A DNA stretch of 64,000 bases from an uncultured Methylococcaceae bacterium (GTDB taxonomy: Bacteria; Pseudomonadota; Gammaproteobacteria; Methylococcales; Methylomonadaceae), in the NCBI GenBank assembly GCA_903938485.1, contig CAJADF010000108.1:1-64000 (forward strand), given 5' to 3'. This document shows, in pieces, positions 56,180-64,000 of the stretch (position 1 is its first letter; every line of letters starts with the position of its first letter). The notes beneath the pieces were generated by a model. It searched no databases. It saw only the letters and a list, made by a program, of their open reading frames with translations, and was not told the DNA's origin. The position numbers and the translations under genes are program-made.

Positions 56180-56948
56180 AATGGAAGAGGCGGCACTTCC
56201 TTTCATGAGTCATTTAATAGAACTACGTACACGACTGTTAAAAGTCGTAGTATTTGTAATAGCCGTCTTTCTTGCACTCTCAGTTTATGCTAATGAAATC
56301 TACAGTTTTTTAGCGGGCCCCTTAATGAAGCATATGCCTCAAAATAGCACCATGATTGCTATTGATGTGGCCTCGCCTTTTTTCACACCGTTCAAATTAG
56401 CCCTCGTTGTCGCCGTTTTTATTTCCGTACCCGTCATACTGTATCAATTTTGGGCTTTCGTGGCTCCTGGGCTTTATAAACGGGAAAGACGCATGGTATT
56501 TCCTTTACTCATTGCCAGCACCTTTCTATTTTATTTAGGCGTCGTCTTTGCCTACTTTGTTGTGTTTCCCTTAATCTTTGGCTTTTTAACGGCAGCGGCT
56601 CCCACTGGGGTGGCCATAATGACCGACATTACCAAGTATTTGGATTTCGTCTTAACGCTGTTCTTTGCTTTTGGAATTTGCTTCGAAGTACCGATATTTA
56701 CGATCGTAATGGTGTGGACAGGCTTGATAACGCCAGAAAGCCTCGCTGAAAAACGGCCTTATGTGATTGTAGGTGCTTTTGTGATTGGGGCTTTTTTAAC
56801 GCCACCCGATGCTATTTCTCAAACTTTATTAGCCGTACCCATGTGGATGCTATTCGAGATAGGCTTATTATTTTCTAAACTATTTGTTAGAAAACCTGAT
56901 GAAGATGACAAGGATCAAGACAATCTACCCGTCGTTATCGATGAATAA
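56166..56948 (+). CDS. tatC: Twin-arginine translocase subunit TatC
   Basis: 260 aa with six membrane helices. 'PFMSHLIELRTRLLK' is the signal-binding cytoplasmic N-terminus, and 'YQFWAFVAPGLYKRERR' and 'FGICFEVPI' hold the conserved Pro and Glu residues. Recognises the twin-arginine signal. Completes tatABC downstream of the his operon, the arrangement usual in related gamma-proteobacteria. Confidence 0.96.
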   Translation: MNTNKMEEAALPFMSHLIELRTRLLKVVVFVIAVFLALSVYANEIYSFLAGPLMKHMPQNSTMIAIDVASPFFTPFKLALVVAVFISVPVILYQFWAFVAPGLYKRERRMVFPLLIASTFLFYLGVVFAYFVVFPLIFGFLTAAAPTGVAIMTDITKYLDFVLTLFFAFGICFEVPIFTIVMVWTGLITPESLAEKRPYVIVGAFVIGAFLTPPDAISQTLLAVPMWMLFEIGLLFSKLFVRKPDEDDKDQDNLPVVIDE

Positions 56949-56964
56949 TGCAGACAGACTCAAA

Positions 56965-56997
56965 CTATAAATGGTTAGTACTTATAACCATTTATAG
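56965..56997. terminator. Hairpin between convergent tatC and GlcG-like genes
   Basis: CTATAAATGGTT / AACCATTTATAG, a perfect 12-bp stem with a 9-base loop, in the 80-base convergent gap. No long T-run, so termination efficiency is uncertain. Confidence 0.55.
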
Positions 56998-57028
56998 CCT
57001 AAATCAATAAACGAGATTACTCGCTTTC

Positions 57029-57457
57029 TTAAACTACCGCAAAGAAGCCCACGGCTTCAATACCAGCAATAGCACAACGCTCATCTTGATCAGACACATC
57101 GCCACTGATACCCACCGCACCTAAAAGATTATTTTCTGAATCTCTAATCAATACGCCACCCGGCACAGGCATTATTTTGCCACCCGCCACATCAATTAAA
57201 GCATTCATAAAATCAGGACGCTGAGCAGCTACGCCAGCCAAACTTCTTGATGACACACCCATATTAACGGCGCCCCATGCTTTCGCCGTCGCGATTTGTT
57301 GCCTGATCATACTGGCACCATCTTCTCTTTGCATCGCCTTAATATGTCCAGCCGTGTCTAAAACCACGACCGTAAGCGGTGATAAATTTAACTCTCTAGC
57401 AATGTGAACAGCGGTATTTATAATAAGATTAGCTTGTTTTAATGTTAATACTGTCAT
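57029..57457 (-). CDS. GlcG/HbpS-family heme-binding-like protein
   Basis: 142 aa from ATG 57457 (GAGAG seven bases upstream). The fold pattern 'LIINTAVHIARELNLSPLTVVVLD' and 'GGVLIRDSENNLLGAVGISG' is that of the GlcG/HbpS family, small alpha/beta proteins linked to heme or cofactor binding. No signal peptide with this start. Lies 13 bases downstream of the tesA-like gene on the same strand. Confidence 0.8.
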   Translation of the reverse strand: MTVLTLKQANLIINTAVHIARELNLSPLTVVVLDTAGHIKAMQREDGASMIRQQIATAKAWGAVNMGVSSRSLAGVAAQRPDFMNALIDVAGGKIMPVPGGVLIRDSENNLLGAVGISGDVSDQDERCAIAGIEAVGFFAVV

Positions 57458-57470
57458 CAGTAACTCTCGT

Positions 57471-58079
57471 TTATTTAAGTAGAGGGAAAAGATAAGGCTC
57501 AATTTTGTCGGCAAGAATAGATTGTGCTTTTGCGTTAGGATGTAACCCGTCAAGTTGCATTAAATCTTTATTCAGTGCTACATCTTCAAGGATAAAAGGG
57601 ACTAGCGGGATGCTTAATTCTTTAGACAATTGCGGGTAAACAGCATAAAACTGCTCAATATAACGTTTGCCGTAATTAGGTGGAATTTTCATGCCCAACA
57701 GCATCACTTTAGCTCCAGATTTTTGACTAATACGTATCATTTCAGCCAGATTGTTTTTCATCTGTATCAGAGAAAGACCTCTTAAACCATCATTAGCACC
57801 TAACTGCACCAATACGATACTCGGTTTATGGGTTGATAATAAGGCATTAACACGGGATAACCCGCCTGCACTTGTTTCTCCACTAATACTGGCATTTATA
57901 ATACTATAATGCCACTTGGATTCAATAAGCTTTTTCTGCAATAAAGACACCCAACCTTGCTCAAGCTCAAGGCCATAGCCAGCGCTAATACTATCACCCA
58001 ACACCAAAATGGTTGAAGACTGAGCTAAAGCTAAGCTTGGCAAGCATAACGTAGTGATAATCAATAGACACTTAAACAT
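57471..58079 (-). CDS. tesA: Periplasmic arylesterase/lysophospholipase, TesA-like
   Basis: 202-aa SGNH hydrolase with a cleavable signal peptide ('LIITTLCLPSLALAQ'). Catalytic Ser in 'LVLGDSISAGYG', oxyanion residues in 'VQLGANDGLRG', and catalytic Asp/His in 'DGLHPNAKAQ'. Hydrolyses thioesters, lysophospholipids or aryl esters. Its ATG overlaps, on the opposite strand, the ATG of the divergent ABC ATPase. Confidence 0.9.
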   Translation of the reverse strand: MFKCLLIITTLCLPSLALAQSSTILVLGDSISAGYGLELEQGWVSLLQKKLIESKWHYSIINASISGETSAGGLSRVNALLSTHKPSIVLVQLGANDGLRGLSLIQMKNNLAEMIRISQKSGAKVMLLGMKIPPNYGKRYIEQFYAVYPQLSKELSIPLVPFILEDVALNKDLMQLDGLHPNAKAQSILADKIEPYLFPLLK

Positions 58080-58770
58080 GACACAAACTCAAATTAAATT
58101 GCACTCATACCCAATAATAGTAGCAGAAAATCTAACAAAAACCGTCTTAACTTCTGAAGGAATGTTACATATCTTGTCATCGATAGACTTGATAATCAAC
58201 TCAGGGGAAAGTATTGCTATTATCGGCGAGTCTGGCTCAGGCAAATCAACACTCATAGGTTTATTAGCTGGATTAGATACACCTTCTAGCGGAACTATCT
58301 CACTTAATGGCCATGAACTCACTAAAATGAATGAAGATGGGCGAGCCGCCTTAAGAAATGAGTTGATTGGGTTTGTATTTCAATCCTTTCAATTATTACA
58401 AGGGTTAACAGCCTTAGAAAATGTCATGCTCCCTTTGGAATTAAAAGGTGATAAAAAAGCTAAAAACCTCGCGAGCAAATTATTAGACCGAGTGGGATTA
58501 GGGCATCGCTTATTACATACCCCCAAACAGCTTTCGGGCGGTGAACAACAGCGTGTAGCATTAGCAAGAGCCTTTGCAACAAACCCTAAAATCTTATTTG
58601 CAGACGAGCCCACCGGTAATTTAGACAGCAAAACTGGCGCATCCATTATCGATTTATTGTTTGAATTAAACTCAGAAAATCATACCACCTTAATTTTAGT
58701 CACTCACGATGCCCATCTAGCGGCCCGCTGTGAGCGCACTATTAAAATTGAAGCAGGCCAGCAAGTATGA
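58078..58770 (+). CDS. ybbA: ABC transporter ATPase, YbbA/LolD-like
   Basis: 230 aa from ATG 58078 (a GTG at 58054 is possible). Walker A 'GESGSGKSTLIGLLAGLD', signature 'LSGGEQQRVALARAF' and Walker B 'ILFADEPTGNLD' are of the MacB/LolD class. With the downstream FtsX-like permease and divergent tesA it forms the tesA-ybbA-ybbP arrangement known from E. coli. Role unclear, probably lipid- or envelope-related. Confidence 0.92.
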   Translation: MTQTQIKLHSYPIIVAENLTKTVLTSEGMLHILSSIDLIINSGESIAIIGESGSGKSTLIGLLAGLDTPSSGTISLNGHELTKMNEDGRAALRNELIGFVFQSFQLLQGLTALENVMLPLELKGDKKAKNLASKLLDRVGLGHRLLHTPKQLSGGEQQRVALARAFATNPKILFADEPTGNLDSKTGASIIDLLFELNSENHTTLILVTHDAHLAARCERTIKIEAGQQV

Positions 58771-61256
58771 ATCTTAGTCGATTTAATTTGGCTTTACGCT
58801 TATTGTGGCGTGATAGTCGCTCAGGCGAATTAACCATACTCATCATAGCCTTGTTAATTGCCGTGACGAGCTCGACCGCGATCTCTTTGTTTTCTGATCG
58901 CTTACAGCGCACCATGACCTTGCAAGCTGCTGAGTTTTTAGCCGCCGACTTAGTCATCGCTTGCCCCAACCCCATTCCAACTGAGTGGCAATCTCACGCG
59001 AAACACCTTAATTTGGTACTTGCTCAAACCGTTGAGTTCCCGAGTGTATTAATTGAACATGATGAACTGCTATTAGCGGGTGTAAAAGCCGTCAGTAGTT
59101 CTTATCCTTTACGTGGCCTATTAAAAACAACAGGCGCAGATTACAACTCAGAAACCATTACGCATGCAGGACCCGAAGCGGGCAGTGTATGGGTAGAAAA
59201 ACGGATTTTATCTGCGCTTAAACTCAACCTAGGTAATACCTTAACCGTTGGGGAAAAGCAGCTTATTATCAGCAACATTATTACTTATGAGCCCGATAAA
59301 AAAGGTGATTTGTATAGTTTCTCACCTCGCATCATGATGAATGACGCGGACTTAACAGCCACCGGTATTATTCAACCAGGCAGTCATGTGCATTATTTCT
59401 TTCAGTTTAGCGGTGATCAAGAAGCGATTGTTAACTTTAAAAAATGGCTACAACCGCAATTAACACCCTCTCAAAAAATCATGGATATTCATGAAGATCG
59501 TCCTGAATTAGGTACCGCCTTAATTCGAGCAGAACGGTATTTAGGGCTATCGAGTATTCTGGTTATTTTAATTTCAGGTGTCGCCATCGCTATGGCCACA
59601 GGACGCTATACCCAACGGCATTTTAATGCCACCGCCTTATTACGCTGTTTAGGCTGTCAACAGAGAGACATACTTTGGTTATATTGCAGTCAGTTTCTTA
59701 TCTTAGGCTTATTAACTAGCGCGATAGGCTGCTTACTGGGTTGGTTTGCACAACGGGGTTTATTTAAGTTACTAAAAGACCTATTGCCACAACAAATCGC
59801 AAACCCCAATTTATCGGCCCTAGGGTTTGGCTTTAGTATCGGCATTATTGTCTTACTCGCCTTTGCGCTCCCGCCCATTTTACGATTAAAAAACGTCGCA
59901 CCTTTACGCGTTTTAAGACAAGATCTAGAGCCACTTCCGATCAGCGCATGGTTCGTTTACAGCCTATCTATCACTATTATCGGCTTATTAATTTGGCGCT
60001 ATACCACTGATGTAAAAATGACGGCCACTGTCTTAGGCACAGGCTTAATCACTTTACTAGTACTCAGTGTACTGATTTATGGTTTATTAAACCTAATAGC
60101 CTCTCTAGTCCCTAAAATGTCTTTAACTTGGCGGTTTGGCCTACAAGGCTTAATCAGAAACCGACAGGCGACAATCAGCCAAATCTTAGCCTTTAGTTTA
60201 ACCTTAGCCGCCATGCTACTGAGCTTTACCGTGCGAACTGATTTAATCAATAATTGGCAACAACAGTTACCTGAAAATGCACCCAACCACTTTGCACTCA
60301 ATATCTTTCCCGAACAACAGTTAGCCTTTAAAGCAGACTTACAACAAGACGCGATACAAGGCAGTCAATTTTATCCGGTGGTGAGAGGCCGATTAACGGA
60401 AATTAACCACACACCCGTGCAAAAATTTGTCAGTAAAGATTCTCAAGGTGACAATGCAACCCATAGAGAACTTAGCTTAACGTGGACCAAAGAGTTACCC
60501 GAAGACAATAAATTAGTCGCCGGACAGTGGTGGACTGCCACACAGACAGTCAGTGTCTCTGTAGAACAGAAATTAGCGGATAATTTAAAGATAAACTTAG
60601 GTGATCTACTCACCTTCTCGATTGATAATCAATTAGTCTATGCGACTGTCACCAGTCTTCGGGCATTAAGATGGGACACCATGAAGCCTAATTTTTACAT
60701 GGTATTTTCACCCGGTAGTTTAGATGCGTTTCCGAGCACCTATATCACCAGTTTTTATTTGCCAGAAGCTAAAAAAGACCTATTAAACACATTAGTTAAA
60801 AAGTACCCCAGCACGACGGTTTTAGAGGTTGATTTGATTCTAAAACAATTTAAAACCCTGCTAAAACAACTCACGCAAGCCATCAATTATTTACTCTATT
60901 TTGCCTTAATGGCCGGATTTACCGTCTTATTTGCCGCTGTTTATGCGACCTTAGATAATCGTATTTACGAAGGGACACTCATGCGCACCTTTGGGGCAAA
61001 CCGAAAGTTCTTAAGAAAAACTCAATGGATAGAATTTGGTGTGTTGGGATTAATATCAGGGCTTTTAGCGGTGATAATAGCAGAGGCTATCCAATACGCC
61101 TTGTACACCCGAGTGATGGCTATAGAATATCAGCCCAACCTAACACTAAGCTTGATAGTACCTGTCATCAGTGCACTATTTGTTAGTTTAGTCGGACTCT
61201 TAGGCGTTAAACAAGTGCTTAATAGGCCACCTATACACGTGTTAAGAGAGTTATAA
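58767..61256 (+). CDS. ybbP: ABC transporter permease, YbbP/FtsX-like
   Basis: 829 aa, with one N-terminal helix, a periplasmic domain (about 45-250), three helices, a further pair, a second periplasmic domain and three C-terminal helices, the ten-helix double-FtsX layout of YbbP. 'LGLSSILVILISGVAIAMATGRYTQRH' and 'YALMAGFTVLFAAVYATLDNRIYEG'-type segments (residues near 255-280 and 710-735) mark the two FtsX units. Overlaps ybbA as ATGA. Confidence 0.9.
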   Translation: MNLSRFNLALRLLWRDSRSGELTILIIALLIAVTSSTAISLFSDRLQRTMTLQAAEFLAADLVIACPNPIPTEWQSHAKHLNLVLAQTVEFPSVLIEHDELLLAGVKAVSSSYPLRGLLKTTGADYNSETITHAGPEAGSVWVEKRILSALKLNLGNTLTVGEKQLIISNIITYEPDKKGDLYSFSPRIMMNDADLTATGIIQPGSHVHYFFQFSGDQEAIVNFKKWLQPQLTPSQKIMDIHEDRPELGTALIRAERYLGLSSILVILISGVAIAMATGRYTQRHFNATALLRCLGCQQRDILWLYCSQFLILGLLTSAIGCLLGWFAQRGLFKLLKDLLPQQIANPNLSALGFGFSIGIIVLLAFALPPILRLKNVAPLRVLRQDLEPLPISAWFVYSLSITIIGLLIWRYTTDVKMTATVLGTGLITLLVLSVLIYGLLNLIASLVPKMSLTWRFGLQGLIRNRQATISQILAFSLTLAAMLLSFTVRTDLINNWQQQLPENAPNHFALNIFPEQQLAFKADLQQDAIQGSQFYPVVRGRLTEINHTPVQKFVSKDSQGDNATHRELSLTWTKELPEDNKLVAGQWWTATQTVSVSVEQKLADNLKINLGDLLTFSIDNQLVYATVTSLRALRWDTMKPNFYMVFSPGSLDAFPSTYITSFYLPEAKKDLLNTLVKKYPSTTVLEVDLILKQFKTLLKQLTQAINYLLYFALMAGFTVLFAAVYATLDNRIYEGTLMRTFGANRKFLRKTQWIEFGVLGLISGLLAVIIAEAIQYALYTRVMAIEYQPNLTLSLIVPVISALFVSLVGLLGVKQVLNRPPIHVLREL

Positions 61257-61297
61257 TACCTATTCTCGTTCATCTTCAACTTTCAAAGGTAAACAAT

Positions 61298-61693
61298 ATG
61301 AATAAATTAACAACCAGTAGTGTTTTAATCGGTAGCATTTTATTAACCGCCTGCGCTAGTCAAGGTGGATGGACACCCACAGTAGATGCCTACAACGATC
61401 CAAATGCATTTCGAATTAATCAAGATATGGCGGAGTGTAAGCAATTAGCCTCTCAAGCATCCGGTGGTACAGCCACTGAAACAGCCATTGGTGCGGGTAC
61501 TGGCGCTTTAGCAGGTGCCGCAGGTGGAGCGCTTTTAGGTGCAATAACAGGTAGTGCCGGCACAGGTGCAGCGCTAGGTGCCGCAGTTGGTGGACTTGGA
61601 GGCGGTGCCTATACAGGCTTAAACGCAGAAGGGAAATATAAAAGCGCTTATAATAATTGCATGAGTGGTCGTGGACATAAAGTCATCAGATAA
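61298..61693 (+). CDS. Glycine-zipper outer-membrane lipoprotein
   Basis: 131 aa. Signal peptide with lipobox 'LLTACAS' (lipidated Cys19). Residues about 65-105 are a glycine zipper with GxxxG/GAxxG repeats ('GAGTGALAGAAGGALLG'), as in SlyB/Pcp-like proteins. The two C-terminal cysteines frame a short tail. Envelope integrity or stress function is typical. AAGG ribosome binding site; ends at a strong hairpin. Confidence 0.85.
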   Translation: MNKLTTSSVLIGSILLTACASQGGWTPTVDAYNDPNAFRINQDMAECKQLASQASGGTATETAIGAGTGALAGAAGGALLGAITGSAGTGAALGAAVGGLGGGAYTGLNAEGKYKSAYNNCMSGRGHKVIR

Positions 61694-61705
61694 CCCACCA
61701 TCAAC

Positions 61706-61737
61706 AATTTAATAACACAAGGATGTGTTATTAAATT
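61706..61737. terminator. Bidirectional terminator
   Basis: AATTTAATAACACA / TGTGTTATTAAATT, a perfect 14-bp stem with AGGA loop, followed by CATTTTTAC, between the convergent lipoprotein and trmN6-like genes. Confidence 0.8.
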
Positions 61738-61767
61738 CATTTTTACAAATCAAAAAAATCGAATTTT

Positions 61768-62487
61768 CTAACTATTCCTAGCAGAAAATCTTAACAAAAA
61801 AGGCGATAAATACTGTTCGCTTTCTTTGGAATAAACTCTTTCTGCTTTATAGATGGTCATTAACTTTTTATAAGACACTTTCGCTTGCCGGCTAAATGTT
61901 AAAGCGCTCACTTTAGCTTGATTATGTGCATAACCGCGTAAATCTATTTGCTGATTTAAAGACAACCCCAATGTTAAAGCAAAACTAGTAAATTTCTCTA
62001 TCGCATGGATAGGCAGCAATACATAGAACAAACCTTGCTGAGATAACAAACGATTAACACAACAAATCAAATCTTCAAACGGTAACTGATCGGTATGTCT
62101 GGCGGTATTTCTTAACTGATTATAAGCCTTGCTGTGATCTGTAAAAAAAGGTGGGTTACAGATAATAAGATCATATTGGGCAATGCTATGAGCTGCAAAA
62201 CTTTGTATATCCGCATGTAAAGCCTCAAGTTGCTCTGCCCAAGGGCTGTTTTTAAAGTTTAATACGGCTTCTTCATAAGCGGGCAACGTTAACTCAACCG
62301 CAGTTATTTGTCCTGCACCCAACTGGGCACCCATTAATGACAACAGCCCCGTTCCGGTACCAATATCCAGCAGACTATCGCCTTGTTTTACAGGCGCCAT
62401 AGCACCGAACAGCACCGCATCGGTACACACCTTCATGGCAGAGTTTTCTTGTATCACCGAAAACTGCTGAAACCTGAATACAGACAT
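61768..62487 (-). CDS. trmN6: tRNA1(Val) (adenine37-N6)-methyltransferase
   Basis: 239-aa class I methyltransferase (YfiC family). 'DSLLDIGTGTGLLSLMGAQ' binds SAM. The N-P-P-F catalytic motif is in 'LIICNPPFFTDHSKAYN', and the downstream 'RNTARHTDQLPFEDL' is family-typical. Methylates A37 of tRNA-Val(cmo5UAC). Confidence 0.9.
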   Translation of the reverse strand: MSVFRFQQFSVIQENSAMKVCTDAVLFGAMAPVKQGDSLLDIGTGTGLLSLMGAQLGAGQITAVELTLPAYEEAVLNFKNSPWAEQLEALHADIQSFAAHSIAQYDLIICNPPFFTDHSKAYNQLRNTARHTDQLPFEDLICCVNRLLSQQGLFYVLLPIHAIEKFTSFALTLGLSLNQQIDLRGYAHNQAKVSALTFSRQAKVSYKKLMTIYKAERVYSKESEQYLSPFLLRFSARNS

Positions 62488-62551
62488 TTAAAACCGTAGT
62501 TAAATTAACAATAATAATTACTTATATTAAATAGCACTACCCAAGCAATCT

Positions 62552-64000
62552 CTAAAGTTTAAAAAGTGGCTCTAAACCATTATCTACTGTCTCTTTTATA
62601 GCCCCTCTAGCTTTATTTTCTGTAAAGGCTTGGAACAATTTCTTGCCTTCCCATTGGGTGCTTTCCTTGCCATATAAGGTTTGATTAAGCAGTACTATTT
62701 CATCTCTTAAGCGTGCATCACAAAACCCAGCCAAAGCGCCTAAATTATTAGTATCAAACTTATGATTTCCCCAGATTAATAAGGCATCTTTAGCAGCAAG
62801 TGCGTCGTTATTAGCACAAGCCTGTTTTAAATTTTTTATCGCTGCTTTTAAACTTAAAAAAGCTTCGTCTTCCAGAACAATGACTTTATCTGCCTTACGT
62901 TTCCTTAAAAATAACACGATAGTTGTTAACCAACCTATTGCCAAAAAAACCGAAACCCATAACCAAACTTTAGTTTGTTCATAACTTTCTATTAGATTCG
63001 TACTATCAATTTTTGGCGTTTCAACCGAAGTTAAAGGTGTTACTGGTATTGACGCTGGCTTAACTTCAGATTCAGTTTGAGTCGCCACCTCAGCACTGCT
63101 TAAAATAACTTCGGGTATTTTTGCTATCTCTAAGGTCTGGCTTTTGGTATTAAACCACGGGATTTCAATGGCTGGTAAATTAAAGTTGCCCGCTTTTGAA
63201 GGAATCAATGCAATTTTTTCTTCTCTAAATGCAATCAAACCATCTACTTTTTTCTGTTCTTGTAAGACCGGCTGATCAGGATACGCTTTCAATTGCTCTG
63301 ATGTTTCTGTGGTATTTAATTCAGGTAATTGTCCAACGGTCGTGCCTTTAGCCACTAAACTTAAGGTTCTAGTAATAGGCTCTCCCACTTTTAACTTAGA
63401 GATATCACCTGACCATTCTTGTTTTAAAACTAATTGCTCCGCGGATAACCAATGAGTTCCTTTAAATTCTGCGGGAGCCGGTTTAACATCTAAAGTTATT
63501 GATTTTGATTCAACTCGCTTAGTTTTACCCATTTGAGAATTAAAAAAAGGATTAAAACCTTGAGCATTATTAACTAATATTTCTGCAGTTAAAACCAAGG
63601 GTTTAATAGTTAATTTACCGCTTTTTTGAGGGAAAAAAGCATATTTACGTTCTGTAACAGAATAATTAACACCGTTAACTTGCGTATTATAATTACTATC
63701 TTCTCCCAATCGTTCTATCACAGCATCGGATAATTCAGGTTCATTTAAACGAGCTTGAGAAATAGTAACCTTAGTATATAAGCGCATAGTATAAAAAACT
63801 TGCGATTGTATATAAGGATTTTCTGGCGTTACTTCAACTTCTATAAATAAATCTTCATCTGTATCCATTTGTTTTTTAGTCGACTTATCCGTCACCAAAA
63901 TAGTCGAAGATGGACTAATATCCTTGCCAAATTTAATAGGGGGTATCACTAAACTACCCACCTGCTTAGCCATTACGGTTAACATCCACTGCACAACCTT
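62552..64000 (-). CDS. BatD-family protein (N-terminus beyond the window)
   Basis: At least 480 aa; the frame is open to the window edge, so the signal peptide and first domain are missing. Beta-rich modules ('VTPENPYIQSQVFYTMRLYTKV', 'GKLTIKPLVLTAEILV') and one C-terminal helix ('VSVFLAIGWLTTIVLFLRKRK'), followed by a cytoplasmic helical domain, match BatD of Bacteroides aerotolerance (Bat) operons. The Bat system usually accompanies MoxR ATPases and VWA proteins, expected just outside the window. Confidence 0.85.
   Translation of the reverse strand, partial: KVVQWMLTVMAKQVGSLVIPPIKFGKDISPSSTILVTDKSTKKQMDTDEDLFIEVEVTPENPYIQSQVFYTMRLYTKVTISQARLNEPELSDAVIERLGEDSNYNTQVNGVNYSVTERKYAFFPQKSGKLTIKPLVLTAEILVNNAQGFNPFFNSQMGKTKRVESKSITLDVKPAPAEFKGTHWLSAEQLVLKQEWSGDISKLKVGEPITRTLSLVAKGTTVGQLPELNTTETSEQLKAYPDQPVLQEQKKVDGLIAFREEKIALIPSKAGNFNLPAIEIPWFNTKSQTLEIAKIPEVILSSAEVATQTESEVKPASIPVTPLTSVETPKIDSTNLIESYEQTKVWLWVSVFLAIGWLTTIVLFLRKRKADKVIVLEDEAFLSLKAAIKNLKQACANNDALAAKDALLIWGNHKFDTNNLGALAGFCDARLRDEIVLLNQTLYGKESTQWEGKKLFQAFTENKARGAIKETVDNGLEPLFKL

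Noticed and set aside
1-64000. tRNA or rRNA genes
   Set aside because: Intergenic stretches were read for cloverleaf-like or rRNA-like sequence and none was convincing. A tRNAscan/Infernal run would be decisive.

Overview
The window looks like a chromosomal segment of a gamma-proteobacterial (type I, Methylococcales-like) methanotroph with an AT-rich genome. The strongest marker is a complete pmoC-pmoA-pmoB operon for particulate methane monooxygenase; the copper-ligand residues of PmoB and PmoC are all in place. The hisBHAFIE-tatABC order and the SUF, MutL-MiaA, TypA and WbpV/L/M-type genes fit the same assignment. I do not name a genus.

Layout from left to right. 1-2.1 kb: two family-9 glycosyltransferases. 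2.1-5.3 kb: a compact cassette that looks like an unrecognised RiPP (modified peptide) locus: a divergent XRE regulator, a 79-aa protein, a 592-aa radical SAM/SPASM protein with an N-terminal RRE-like region, an unannotated 34-aa two-cysteine peptide gene, a hairpin/U-tract attenuator and a 90-aa Cys/His protein. 5.3-5.7 kb: an array of degenerate 21-bp units, followed by a 231-aa hypothetical gene. 6.7-12 kb: RhlE-type helicase, HEAGH protein, mutL and miaA. 12-12.6 kb: an inactivated IS481-type transposase remnant. 12.6-18.6 kb: sucCD, then pmoCAB with its promoter, intercistronic hairpins and terminator, and a divergent small exported protein. 18.6-25.6 kb: a SUF Fe-S assembly operon (Rrf2 regulator, sufBCDSU) that also carries rsmJ and a Rieske ferredoxin. 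25.7-35.2 kb: an extended inorganic-carbon uptake operon, DabA plus four NuoL/M-like membrane subunits. 35.2-36.6 kb: a DUF1348 protein and radC. 36.5-47.7 kb: a surface-polysaccharide region, with glycosyltransferases, methyltransferases and a flippase on the minus strand and a wbpV-wbpL-wbpM-like trio on the plus strand. 47.8-50.1 kb: a tiny membrane-protein gene, a LysR regulator, a methyltransferase and a rhodanese. 50.2-57 kb: typA, the his operon and tatABC. 57-64 kb: a GlcG/HbpS-type protein, TesA-like esterase with YbbA/YbbP-like ABC genes, a glycine-zipper lipoprotein, TrmN6 and a BatD protein cut by the window edge.

How the parts fit: PMO oxidises methane to methanol in the membrane. 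SUF supplies Fe-S clusters to respiratory, TCA and radical SAM enzymes. SucCD is a TCA-cycle step. The Dab operon would use ion-motive force to accumulate bicarbonate, which suggests that CO2 assimilation or anaplerosis matters to this methanotroph. The large polysaccharide block builds an O-antigen or capsule that starts from a QuiNAc/FucNAc-type sugar. The items most worth following up are the RiPP-like cassette at 2.1-5.3 kb, the four-subunit Dab operon with one pump subunit missing its canonical charged residues, and the 21-bp degenerate repeat array at 5.34-5.65 kb.
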